This document shows positions 13,491 through 23,995 of a DNA stretch of 64,000 nucleotides, piece after piece. The DNA is from Perkinsus marinus ATCC 50983 (taxonomy: Eukaryota; Perkinsozoa; Perkinsida; Perkinsidae), in NCBI RefSeq assembly GCF_000006405.1, contig NW_003206847.1:273494-337493 (forward strand). The letters run 5' to 3'. The first letter of the stretch is position 1. Every line of letters begins with the position of its first letter. A model generated the notes under the pieces. The model had not been told where the DNA came from, did no database searches, and saw only the letters and a program-made list of their open reading frames with translations. A program made the translations under genes and the position numbers.

Positions 13491-16400
13491 TGTTGTTGTT
13501 GTTGTTGTGCAGCCTTTGCCGACCCTTTCGGGTGTGCGGCCTTGTCGCTGCTCGGCCTGCGGCCGCCGGTGGATGTCTTCCCCTCCGGGGCCCCCCCTTT
13601 TTTTTCTTTTTTTTTATCTTTTTTTTTCTTTTTTTTCCTTTTTTTTTCTTTTTTTTTCTTTTTTTTTCTTTTTTTTCTTTTTTTTTCTTTTTTTTCTTTT
13701 TTTTGTGGGGGGAGAGGGTCGAGCCACCAGTAGATATATAGCGTGCAGAACAACAGTATAGCAGAAAACGAGGAATGAACAAACCCATACGAACTACAAT
13801 GGTATCAATGGTATCAAATGGTAACAATTGTCTTCTACAAGAGTGCACCCATATAGCGCGGTACAGGTTGCGCCCCATTGCCCCTAGAGGCCATCACGAA
13901 TGTCGCGTCGCTGCCTGGCGCAGTACGCCACCACCCCGAGTAGTGGTGTTTGGCCAAATCCTTCGCAACATCCATACGAGGGTATGAAGTTTCCCCCTAT
14001 CCGTCAGAAAGCCGGCGATCTTCGCCGGCAGGTACCCCAACCTCCGCTTCACCCACTGCCGTGTGCGTACGTGGGCTGGGCAGACGTAGATGACGTGCTC
14101 CACACTCTCCTCAGCGGCCCCGCACCACGGGCAACTTCTGGAGGATCCTCCCACTCTGGATTGGAGCTTGGCAAAGTGAGCCTTGTGAGCCCCGTGCCCC
14201 GTTATCACCTCCACTATCCTGCGGCGATCGTCCCCCTTGCTGACGCCCTCGAGAAGCTTCCTGTGGGCCCTCCCCAGATCTACTCTACTTGAGCGCCATC
14301 CCTTGAGCCCCACCTTCCTCTTCTTCCATTGCGGGTCGATCACCCGGAATTCGTGCCAGTTTCTCACCTTCTGCCGTACATGCGCCCATGGGATTCTGAC
14401 CCTCCATCCGTCGATCACACCGGTTTGAGCTGCTTGTCGGGCAGCCAAGTCTGCCTAGGCATTATGGTGGTGCCCAATGTGAGCTTTCGCCCACCGCAGT
14501 CTAAACGTCATCCCCCTGGCTTGTACCGCCTCCAACAGATCTCTGGCGCAGACGCGCGCTTCGAAAATTATCGTCGGCACTAGCTTGTCCGCCCCTCCTT
14601 GGCTTATCTCTCTCAGTGCAGAGAGGCAGTCAGACACAACTTCTACGGCCGCCCCCAGGTCCGGCGAACCGCTCCTCAGCATGGCCAGGGCTGTTTGGCA
14701 GGCATAGGCTATGCCGTGCGCCTCGGCCTGGTATACGGTGCCGTGTGGCATATGTTTCCTTCTCCAGCAGCCGGTGACTCTACCAGAGGTGTCGATCATT
14801 ATGATTCCGCTGCCCACCTTGGCGTCCCTTCCAAGCGGCCCACAGCCCGGAGTTCTACTTCCATCTGTGTAGAACTGGCTGGTACCGAGAGTGTGCTCCG
14901 GATTGCCGTCAGTGTCCAGTGAGATCGATGGTTCATGACGCGCAGTCCTCAGGAACCGGTCAACCTCGACCTCGCTCGCTATGCCTGTTGCTTCCTGTAC
15001 TAGTTTACGTTCCTTCTTCCGCAACGGCCAGCCTTCGAACAGACCCCTTTTTGCCAGCCTCTCCACCACCGTGATCACTGGCCATTTCCAGTCGCATAGC
15101 TTGTTGACCGTCAACGTTGGCGACGAATGCATGGCTCTAAATGCTTTGCGAATCAGCGCTGCTCTGAGGGTATCCATCTTACGTCCCACCCACTTGAAGG
15201 CGAGTGCCTCCCCCCAAACCTCGCATCCATAGCAAAGCCTAGGGATGACAACTTTTTCCCAGAGCCCTTTCAGAACGAGGTGATGGAGGGATGCTCTTCT
15301 GCGGCAGATCGATACCACTCTTCGGACCAGGCCGCACGCTTTCTGGACTGCGTACTTGACGTGGCTATCCCAACAGAGTCTTCTTCCTGCCGGGCGTACC
15401 ATCAGCCCCAGCCATTTCGCTTGATCCTGCAGCTTCTCACGTAGCTCCGCGACCTTCCCTTTTAGCTCCTCTTTCTCCCCTGCGCTGCCGAGGAAGAGTT
15501 ACTCCTCTTTCTCGGGTGCTAGAGTCAGACCTCTATTTTCGGCCCAGTTTTTGATAACTGTGCGCATCATGAGGATAGCCTCTGCGAGGTCGCTTACGCT
15601 TCTCGCCTTAAGAGCCAGCGCTATATCATCCGCATATATCACGAGCTTCGCACTGCACCCTTCTGGGAGAATCTCCTCCATTCGGTCGACCCTGGCCGCT
15701 AGGTCCCCGGTGTGGGCTGCGAACAGGATAGGGCTTGCGCTCGAACCCTGGGGAGTACCCCGAGTTCGCACCCTGTATGCCCTCCCTCCTTCTGCTGTGA
15801 CCAGCCGAACGCCCCTGCCCTGCAAGAAAGACTCGAAGAGAGGGGCCCACTCCTCTCCGAAGTTCACCTTTACCGCCTCGACGAGGTGGCACCATTCGCA
15901 TCTGTCGAAGGCAGAACTGATGTCCTCCAATAGGAGACAGGCAACACCTTGCCGGCTTGCCGTGGCGTTGGCGCCCCTCAGTGGTCCGCTGACCTTGGAC
16001 TCCACGAACCATTGGACCTCCCTTACCGCTGTAACCGGTGATCGTCCGGGCCGGAAGCCATGGATCTCCTGCGGAAGGTTCGCAACTTTGTCTCTCAACC
16101 TCTGCAGGATCACTTTCTCCGCCGTTTTGCTGAGGCTGCGCAGCAGGGTGATGGGTCGGACGCAGCGTAGCTTTGCCGCCATACCCGGCCCTTCTGGCGT
16201 GCGCCCCGGCTTTCCCAGCAGAATGACCTTACTGAGCTTGAAGACTTCGGGAAATATGCCTAGCCTCAGCATCGCCTCGTAAACAACTCTCATCTCTTCC
16301 AGGAACGCTCTGCTAACCTCTGTGGCCCGCTGAACGTGTTCGAATGCCGTCTCGTCATCCCCCGGACAGCGTCCTCGCGGGAGAGAGCGCACAACCTCTA

Positions 16401-19400
16401 ACAGCTCATCCATCGACAAGCTCACAGCTCTGACTGAGCTGTCCCGCCGTTCCCCCTGTGTCGCACCAGTGAGGTCCCGAGCGGCCCCGAGAAAGTGCTC
16501 AGCCGCGGCTTCCGGATCCATCTCTGACGGGGTGTTGGCTTTTGATCTCAGCCACCTGTTAGCTGCCTCCTCCGACATATTCTCTACGAACCCTTCCCAG
16601 TGCCGTTTCTTTGCGGCGCGTATCCCGCTGGCATATTCCCGGCGTGCAGCCAGTTCTAGCTGCCTAAGAGTCTGGTCCTCTGGGGACCTCCTGGCCTTAC
16701 CTCTAGCCCTCTGATAGTTCCTCTTCAGGAGCGCAGTGCGGTCGTTGAACCAGTCCTTCCGGTTGGTACTTGGGCCTTGAAGGTCGGGAACGCCACCCTC
16801 GGCGATGACCTTAGACCTTTCCGAGAAGAGAGGCTGGTATTTGGCCTCGTAAGTCTTCTCCAGAGCACGGGTCTCGATCTCCTGCTGACGGCGAATGGCT
16901 GCGTACTCACTGTCGAGCGAATCGAGCTTCTGGATTATGGTGGAGTTGATGGGAGAAGACATCAGATGAACCTTGGAGGGACAAGTAGAAACGCTGAGTT
17001 GGAGTACAGATCGATTGCATTCATTGCAACCTAATTTGTATCCTGCGCGCTCAACCTTAAGATACTCCACAACGAAGTGATACCCGNNNNNNNNNNNNNN
17101 NNNNNNNNNNNNNNNNNNNNNNNNNNNNNNNNNNNNNNNNNNNNNNNNNNNNNNNNNNNNNNNNNNNNNNNNNNNNNNNNNNNNNNTACGCAGCCATTTC
17201 TGAAGTCTCTCCGCACGGCGTTCCAACTGCTCTGGAGAGGATATCGGGCCCCTGGCTCGATACCGTCCAATAACTTCGTCAAATCTCCCAGCAGGTATTG
17301 GCCGCCCTTCTAGGGCGTTCCACCAAGTTGGGTGAACCAGGTTCTCGTGCCCCCCGAGCTTTGACCTCCCACACTAGGGGCGTGTGATCGCTAGGGATCG
17401 CCCACCCCTCCGCGGTTCTAGCTCCTTTCGTGCAGTCGCCCACCACCGCATCCCCTGCGAAGACCGCATCTATGTATGACGACCACCTGGAGTTCGAAAA
17501 TGTGGGTTGCCCCTGGTTCTCGTTCACACAAGTGAGCATCTCACGGATGCACCAGTCTTCGACCTCCTCTCCTCTCCGCCACAGATGCGACCCGCCGGTG
17601 CCTGACGTAGAGTGCCACAGGTTTGAGTAGCTGTTCATATCGCCGCCTATGTAGGCTCGGCTAGTCGCATTTATACGGTCCAGCATTACTGCTGGTGACA
17701 CCCCCGAGCTGACGTAGGTCGAGCAGACTTCCAGCTGTTGTCCAGACGGTGTCCGTATCTCTATCCAGATGCAATCCCTACCAGTAGTTTTAGCCGTGTG
17801 TGTGCAGTCCTGCTTTAGAAGAATGGCAACCCTCGGGTATGGGTCACACTGAGAAGGCACTATCACCCTGAACCCGCTTGCGACCCTGGGTAGCCTTCCA
17901 GGGGGCTCTTGCACTAGGCATGCAAGGACGTCAGATTTATCGGCTTCCCTTGCCAAAGCAGATAATGCTTCCGGCGATCTCATGACGTTGGCCGAAGCTA
18001 GTGTGAAGATCGTCGTGCTGCTACTACCGCTACTACTACTGCTGCTCCTATTAACGTAATCCCTACTTGCTATCATCTCACTACCTGCACCATCACCTTG
18101 GGCGACTCCCGCGACCGCCTGCACGCTACTGAGCATGTTCGCGGCCTACGACACCACCTCGAGTTTGTGCCCCCGGCTCCCTCACGACGCCGTTGACTGC
18201 GTCGCAGAGCTGGTATTGCACCGCCCCATGCCCCACCTTCTTACAGTAAACACACCGCCTTGTTTTATCCTGCAGCCCCCTGGGACATTCGCTGATGGCA
18301 TGCGAGCTGTCCCCACACCAGGTACAGGCAGGCTCTTTCGTGCATTCCTCCGACGGCCCATGCCGTTGGCCGCAGGAGTAGCACACCCTGCAGAAATAGT
18401 GTCTCTTCACGACAGCGCGGGCATCCCCTATGAAAACCTCTCCAGTACCGCGTGTACACTCCAAGAATCTAGCACATGTCGCCTCGTCTGCGCGAATGAC
18501 GACTGAGCCCCAACCTTCTTGCTTTCCCGACCTCCTCACGACCTCGTAGTCTCCTCTGAAGCCGTTGCGCAAGCTCAGTTCCTTGCGGAAGGTGTCCTCA
18601 TTTATGGGACATGGGACACCTGTAAATCTGAGCTCGGCCTTCTTACCTGGGAGCGGCGTCACTAGCCATGTATCTGAGGCCTTACCCATGTCCAGGATGG
18701 ACTTGAAGGTGGCATTGTCATTGCATTCTAACGCCAGCCCAAAGGTAACAGGCCAGATACCCCTGATCCTCCATTTCATACCTTCTTCAGTAGCTAATAG
18801 CCTCCTAAAGTCGGTGGCCAACTCCTCCTTCACCTGCGCTTCCAGGTTCGGCCATCTCCCGACTGGGCTATCTCCAACCAGTCCCTTGCGACTCAGGACG
18901 AGTCTCAGGCTGGACTTACGCCCTTTTTCCGCGGGGGCTGGGGGCAACCTGCTCGGTGCTGCCCTGCCTCTCCTCCCGGGCCGGGAGTCCCGGCGCCTCC
19001 GGTTTGCAGGTTTGGATTTGCGCGCACTGATCCACTCCTGTTACGCCTTCGACTCCTGACCTCCGTCCACGCAGGACTGCCATCCGCGGCGCTACCTCCA
19101 TTCAGCTCTCTTTGGTTGCCCCTGGGGCCATTATTCGACGCCTGCCCACTGGTAGGCACCGATATGGCGGCCAACTGCACTGGAGCTTGATGCCTAGGCT
19201 CCGTGCCCGCAAGGCCGAGTCCACCCGTCGGGTTAGCTCTCCTATTTCTCCCTGGCGGATTCGGGGGAGGGCGCGCTGGGGCCTCCGGTACCGATGGCAG
19301 GGCGCTGCTAATCGCTTCGAGCTGTGCCTTCAGTGCCGCCGTCTCCTGCATGCACTCTATGAGCCTTTGCCTTTCGAGGGCCAACGCTTCACAGTTGGTC

Positions 19401-19906
19401 ATATAAAGGCCACTGAGGATGCTTAGACCTTTCTCGATGTGGATAATCTCCTGCTTGCATAGTCTCTTGTCTTCCAGTTTTCCCAGGATGCTAACCACTC
19501 TCTCGAAGGAGCCGAGCCCCGTAGGATCCAACACCTTGAGCTCGGCCAGGCACTTGTTGTTGGCCCCCTCCGGCAGAGCCGGGAGCCCTCCTGGTGCGAC
19601 AGATTGCTGGCGGTGGCGATTGGCCGTAGCGGGCCCGACACCAGATTGCCTAGGCACAGCCTCTGTGCCTCCTTGTGTTGATATCAGATCCCCTCCATCA
19701 TTCTCCTGCGTTCCAAAGTCCAGCGGCTCCTGCGACTCCTGCGTTCCTTCGACGCTCCCACCGGCAATGCTGCTGTTTCTCGGGGTGGCGAAGCGAGCGG
19801 GGGGGTCGTCTCCGGACAGAGCGATGGAGAACGCGCGAGAGCGCTGGGACGAGGGGGTATTGCTACCCCCGGGCATGGTTAAGCTTGATGAAACAACTAA
19901 CCTTGA

Positions 19907-19983
<77 letters not shown>

Positions 19984-21472
19984 CAGCAGCCTTCCCTTGT
20001 CCATTAATCAACATTTTGCTCAGGTACTCTCCTACACTGACAGTAGATGTACCCTACAGAGCGACCAGCGGGGCGTACTACCCTACGCTCACTAGGCTCT
20101 GCTATGTACTGGGCATTAGTTTCGTGAAGTCAGATTGTTCAGTATCGTGCACAAAAGTCGAAGACTCTCCACGAAGGCCCTTTTTTGAAATCCGTAACTG
20201 GATCCTATCTCTCGGTAGTATCCAATCCTGAACTGCCACAACGCCTTCTTGTACTCAGGTTCGCTTTTTTCAATCAAGTTGAAGGTACCGATAGTCGCTT
20301 CTCTCAAGAGCCTACTGTTCACAATATCCACTATTTTCAATATCATTCATTTTACTATCACTATCCCCTCATCCAATGCTACCACGCATTTACGGGATAT
20401 AACAATAGCCGATTGGATGTCATCCCGAGCCTACTCGATGAGTTCATCTTCTGTGTTTTCCTCCCATGGCTGGCTATGTTCTGCAGCCTCAGCGTGCAGA
20501 GTGCTGCCCTTTGCCCTGCAGATGTTGCAGTGGAGTTCCTGAGGGCCCACTGGGGTGATGCCAGGGATTTGTGGAGGAAATGGGCTGACTTGGGCGATGA
20601 TAACTGCATAGGACGATTTGCTGGCCATGGGATTAGAACCCTTGCGGAAAAGCTGGTAGAGGATTCTAAGATTACGGTCAAGTTAGCGACCGAAGTGGAC
20701 AACCTGGAAGCTCTTTTGAGTATTTATGATTATGTGGTGGTGGCCACAGAAGCGCCCACTGCCGCTAGGCTACTTGAAAGTGTCGATGCTGAGAGGGCTG
20801 CTCTGTTGAAGCGGTTGAAGCACGAGCGTAGTGTGGTCTGGATGCACAGAGACCTCCGCATGCCCCCCGACCTGACCAACACTTCATGGCATTCTGGACT
20901 TAATCTCTTCATCGCTTCATCTGCTGCTGCCAATTGGAAATTGCTAGGCACTACTGAGCCGATCAACGCATGTAGTACCCGGGTGAACGTGGAGAATGGG
21001 CAGCAGCAGCAGTAGGAGCCACGACTTCCTCAGATGTATCAGTGTATCTACCATCATGCGACGCCGAACTGAAGAGTGAGACAGAAAGCAGAGGGAAGGA
21101 TGTGGTAATAGTAGTAGTGGTGCTGCCGCGGTGTGAGTAGTAGATGCTGGTGGTGATACCTGGTTTTAAGGTAATCCAGACGTGGGCACCACTTGGGTTG
21201 GTGTCACCAGAGCCTAAAGAGCTCCTTCACAAGGCGTCCTACTTCACTCGTCCTGTTCTTACAACAGACTACTTCAACATAATATCTAACTTGGTTAAGT
21301 CCCACGGGCGACATAGAGCATATCTAGCAGGCAGCTATAGTTATGCTGGCAATAGGAAGATACCTCTCTTGGAGAATGCTATGCTATCGGTACGATTCTT
21401 GCGAGTTCTCTGGAGCCTACGAAACGCTAGGTTTTAAGATCGCTTTTTCCGCTGCCGTTCCCGTCGTGCTGA
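13042..21472 (+). CDS. FAD/NAD-binding amine-oxidase-like oxidoreductase (COG2907 type), interrupted by a LINE in intron 2
   Basis: Exon 1 (13042-13153) carries RRVAVIGSGLAG, the dinucleotide-binding GxGxxG loop. Exon 2 (13320-13425) continues LTTAWALC and EEVTVYERADKLG, giving the second strand and its acidic end. The 6.6-kb intron 2 runs from the GTAGTAG donor at 13426 to the AG at 20023. Exon 3 (from 20024) restores frame exactly with YSPTLTVDVPYRATSG and YYPTLTRLCYVLGISF, a block typical of this family. Later exons hold LWRKWADLG, VVVATEAPTAARLL, VVWMHRDLRMPPDL and RKIPLLENAMLS. The last exon (21431-21472) encodes VLRSLFPLPFPSC and the stop after a 41-nt intron. Middle exon limits are partial. 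The family uses FAD on amine or fatty-acyl substrates; the substrate is not deducible here. The gene looks functional if the long intron splices. Confidence 0.7.
13426..13508 (+). repeat. (TAG)n microsatellite followed by (TTG)6
   Basis: About 21 TAG units start exactly at the donor of intron 2 of the flavoprotein gene and pass into TTG repeats at about 13490. The tract forms one border of the LINE insertion. Confidence 0.95.
13894..18136 (-). CDS. LINE ORF2: endonuclease, reverse transcriptase, RNase H (disrupted)
   Basis: Endonuclease (18136 to about 17300) shows YIGGDMNSYSNLWHS, YIDAVFAGD and PSDHTPLVWEV, the Exo_endo_phos_2 signature; its frame shifts near 17.30 kb so that the linker WWNALEGRPIPAGRFDEVI follows in another frame. 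After the gap the reverse transcriptase (about 16780-15500) has LLEDISSAFD, TPQGSSASPILF and the YADD catalytic box. A TAA at 15499-15501 interrupts the same frame. The RNase H domain has YTDGS, YQAEAHGIAYA and VVSDCLSAL; a TAG at 14455-14457 falls just before ADLAAR, where the last catalytic Asp is expected. The C-terminus has CPWCGAAEESVEHVIYVCP. It would nick target DNA and prime reverse transcription there; this copy cannot make a full protein. Confidence 0.85.
16780..17086 (-). pseudogene. Nucleosome assembly protein (NAP/SET family) N-terminal fragment inside LINE ORF2
   Basis: Directly after the N gap the minus strand shows about 124 nt with no LINE resemblance, then ATG at 16962 opening MSSPINSTIIQKLDSLDSEY, a long acidic/glutamine helix, and LEKTYEAKYQPLFSERSKVI. 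The last matches the NAP1-family dimerisation helix, where LExxYxxKYxPLYxxR is characteristic. Resemblance stops near GGVPDLQG, where typical LINE sequence (WFNDRTALLKRNYQRARGK) resumes in the same frame. The fragment is about 60 codons against some 300 for a complete NAP1. It could be a captured host exon with its 5' leader, or a mis-assembly at the gap. Confidence 0.6.
17087..17186. other. Assembly gap (100 N)
   Basis: Exactly 100 N, the conventional size for a gap of unknown length, inside LINE ORF2 and next to the NAP-like fragment. Confidence 1.
18126..19876 (-). CDS. LINE ORF1, RNA-binding protein with zinc knuckles (frame-disrupted)
   Basis: ATG at 19876 (MPGGSNTPSSQRSR) opens a Pro/Ser/Gln-rich N-terminal half. 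The frame shifts by one near 18.92-18.95 kb. The second half contains a basic region and three cysteine clusters ending in CCHC-like knuckles: CYSCGQRHGPSEEC, CTWCGDSSHAISEC and CVYCKKVGHGAVQYQLC. Such proteins coat the element RNA and act as nucleic-acid chaperones. The stop overlaps the ORF2 start by 11 nt (ATGCTCAGTAG at 18126-18136), an arrangement used by other non-LTR elements for coupled translation of ORF2. Confidence 0.85.
19908..19983 (+). repeat. (TAG)n microsatellite, second border of the LINE
   Basis: About 25 AGT/TAG units in the same orientation as the tract at 13426. Together they suggest the LINE entered an existing trinucleotide tract. Confidence 0.95.
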
Positions 21473-22572
21473 AATGCATTCGCTCAGAATTAAAAACATA
21501 GGATTTTGGAATTTGAGTATGTTATAGATAGTCAACCCATCGTGCATTCTCAACGTAGTGTGCCTAGAGACTGCTGTCTTACAGGGCATATATAAAATTT
21601 TAAGCGTAATCGCAGTGTAGTTGGGAATGAAGGAGTAGAAACTATACAGAAAGAAAGAGATTATGAAGGGGAGCAGAATGATAGGTACATTGCCGTATCA
21701 GACTGTGATGTAGTAAGAACAGGAGCGTTTGCAAGTTGGCCGTTTGAACGTTTTACCGCACTTCTTCGAGCAACGATCACGTTGTGCTCTGCTATTTAGT
21801 TATAGATCAGCGGCGGCCAAGATCTTGGGCGTCACCGAGGACAAGCTTCTAAATAGCACACTTGGCGTGTGATAGCTCATTGATGATGTTCACATGCTGG
21901 AAGTACAGCTAGGAGTTTCTTTGAATCCTCACATGGTCAGTGTTTTGGCACCTCTGGTGGTATTGGGTTTTCTCTAAATGCTGCTTAATAGGTGGGAATG
22001 CTCATGGCTGCCTATTCTGGGTAGTCAGTGAACACGTACACTCGTGAGAGAGGCAGGCGTTAGGTTTCTATGATGTATACGAGTAGAGAGAGCAACAGTG
22101 ACCATATTGCAATCAAGTTAAGCACGAAATTTTGAGGGTTTCCTTATCATAGCACAGGGGTAACAAATCTAGAGCCGATAGATAGCGAATGTCTTCTTCT
22201 GTGGCAGTGGAATCCAAGGTCGCGGTAAACAGTTTATTAAATACCCTTTATTCTGCCAACTTTGCCAGATGACTGGGCATCTGGTGGGGTACAAGTCTGA
22301 GCAGGACTTTAGGAAGAGGCAATCCAAGAAAACTAGCCCTCCTCAAACACTGATGAGGGAGGCTTGACCGGGAAGTGCGGTAGAACTAAATGATTCTCCT
22401 TTTCGAGGCCTCGCTGGAGAAGTTGTCGTCATCTTGAGCTTCTGTGTGGGCTCGGAGTTATGTCCCGGTAGATGCACAGGAACGAACCCGGCACACATCT
22501 CTGTTCGGGCGCGCGCTACATTTAATGGCGCGTGACGGTGAGCATCATCGGAGTCTCCTTAGGGCACGATAA
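21473..22572. other. Intergenic
   Basis: No ORF with recognisable domain; no RNA gene seen. Confidence 0.5.
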
Positions 22573-23079
22573 ATGTCAGCGACTCTCGATGGTGACTTCC
22601 AGGCGCTACGAAAGAGGTCGGAAAAAGATGGAGTTCGGATGGGCAGGGATCATTTGAAAGCGGCGTCAATGAAGGAAATCCAAGCAAGAGACGACCCAGT
22701 TGTATTGCTGTGAGTTTTTGACATTATCGCGGATAGCCGTTGCCGCTGTTAGAGAGGATCTCGGGGAGGTCTATTGGGAGGACGGGCCAGTGATCCTCTG
22801 TCACAAGCTGTTTATCGTACGAAGGAAGATATTATATATAGTCGTCGGACGGTGAGGCTTGAGTGACGACTATGGCTCGACACGGACTTTCAGGTGCCGA
22901 CAGTTACTATGCTGTTAGCTGAGCTTCGGCGTTGTAGAGAAGAGCTACACCGCTTGAGGGGGTGTGATATCGAGACTAGTGCTAAAATGGCTGGTATGAA
23001 GACCTTTGCATATTCGAAAAGGTTGGAGGAGAAAGCACAGAGGAGGCGAGCCAGGATCTTGGGGCTCATCCCAGCATGA
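22573..23079 (+). CDS. Hypothetical small basic, coiled-coil-like protein (spliced)
   Basis: ATG at 22573 (MSATLDGDFQALRKRSEKDG) runs 137 nt to a GTGAGT donor at 22710. A second exon beginning at 22753 (EDLGEVYWEDGPVILCHKLF) restores the frame. A final exon after TTTCAG at 22893 reads TMLLAELRRCREELHRLRGC and ends RRRARILGLIPA. The junction between exons 2 and 3 is not settled. The C-terminal part is a charged helix. The EDLGEVYWEDGPVILCHKLF stretch looks like a small globular domain, but I do not recognise it. It is collinear with ARP4 and the nucleotidyltransferase downstream. Confidence 0.45.
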
Positions 23080-23920
23080 TACGGATGATGTCCGCTCTTG
23101 ATCTTGGTGGTCGCAGTGTTTTGTGGTGGTGTCATGAGCTTCAGCTGAGCAAAGGACTGAGTATGCAGGGGTAAATACATTTTATTAATATCTAATTATA
23201 TGTCAATATGTAAGGGAATATCATCAATAGGGTTTATCATAATATTGATAATAATGGAGTTTCACCCGTTTTACGTAAGGTGGCGTAAAACTCGGTGAAA
23301 AACGCGATATTCGCGGCCTGTACTAGTCGTGAAATATGTTTTTCACTAGTGTTTTTCATATCACTAGGGTGAATCGGTAACGTCTAGTATAATATCTATA
23401 TTTTAGTATAATGTTTTTGTTAATATGTCAGACTGAGTATGCAGGGTGAAATCTTCTAGTATCGTGGGTCCTCGGTGGTGACCATCGCTCCGATACCCCT
23501 CTCACACGCTTTCGGCTCTCCACATGATACGCGAACTGAATGCGGTTTACGGCAGATATTTCTTCGGTTTTTCCGGCCGGAGTTTCTATTGAACTTGAAT
23601 GACCTCCTACATGGAAACACGATCGAGAACTGCTGTTCTCTTTTCCTTACTGAACTGCTTTGGAGTGGAAACCGATTCGGCCACGTGAGTGATGGAAACT
23701 GTTTTTCGACATCTGAGGCTGTGCAGTGGGAGATGGTCTCAAGGTACTGGCTCCCCTGGTCAGCCTAGCGGCCATAGTACTTTTCCAATTCGTAAGGATG
23801 GTGTTGCGCCGTCTTAGGAAGGCTACTGATCAAGGACATGATGGCAAGCCCTTTCTATGACATTGCTTGTCGAGTTTAGTTGTGCAGTGGGCGGGGATCG
23901 AACCGGGGACCTCTGTAGAT
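23080..23920. other. Intergenic with one short palindromic repeat
   Basis: Holds the repeat copy at 23256-23373 and, at its right end, a tRNA-like sequence. No protein gene recognised; ORFs such as that at 23475 lack motifs. Confidence 0.5.
23256..23373 (+). repeat. Short inverted-terminal repeat element, copy A (about 118 bp)
   Basis: Begins GGAGTTTCACCCG and ends CACTAGGGTGAA, so the ends are inverted copies of each other. The internal sequence (AACGCGATATTCGCGGCCTG, TAGTCGTGAAATATG) is shared with copies at 39457, 40988 and 41358. Looks like a MITE. Confidence 0.85.
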
Positions 23921-23995
23921 ATGGATCAATATGACAACGACTGTTACTCTACTATAACACCACCGGCGATGGTGTTGGACTTGGGAGCTGCCAAC
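23881..23995 (-). other. Degenerate tRNA-like sequence (Asp-like) overlapping the ARP4 start
   Basis: The minus strand has a near-perfect B box (GGTTCGATCCC), a D-arm that can pair GTTA with TAAC, and acceptor ends pairing in six of seven positions. The T stem and anticodon stem do not pair well and the variable region is too long. This is at best a tRNA pseudogene or tRNA-derived SINE head; ARP4's ATG lies within it on the other strand. Confidence 0.3.

Larger units (their letters stand above)
13509..19907 (-). mobile_element. Non-LTR retrotransposon (LINE, I/R1-like domain order), nearly full length
   Basis: Reading on the minus strand the element has a short 5' leader, ORF1 with zinc knuckles, an ORF2 with apurinic-type endonuclease, reverse transcriptase, RNase H and a terminal CCHC motif. 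Its 3' region has an A-rich block of A8-9/G units (about 13596-13704), a GC-rich segment of roughly 85 bp and a (CAA)6 tail. Both outer borders are (TAG)n (CTA on the element's strand). The only ATG-proximal leader is about 32 nt, so the 5' end is at or near 19907. A 100-N gap interrupts ORF2. The copy is not intact: I see one frame disruption in ORF1, one after the endonuclease, and two in-frame stops in ORF2. Domain order suggests the I or R1 group; a phylogeny would be needed to place it. Confidence 0.9.

Noticed and set aside
13406-13878. Lys/Phe-rich ORFs over the A8G/T8C block
   Set aside because: Simple-sequence 3' region of the LINE; no coding signal.
15551-16282. 243-aa plus-strand ORF
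   Set aside because: Shadow of the reverse-transcriptase frame on the opposite strand, which has the YADD and DISSAFD motifs.
17031-17282. ORFs spanning the N gap
   Set aside because: The gap length is arbitrary, so continuity across it means nothing.
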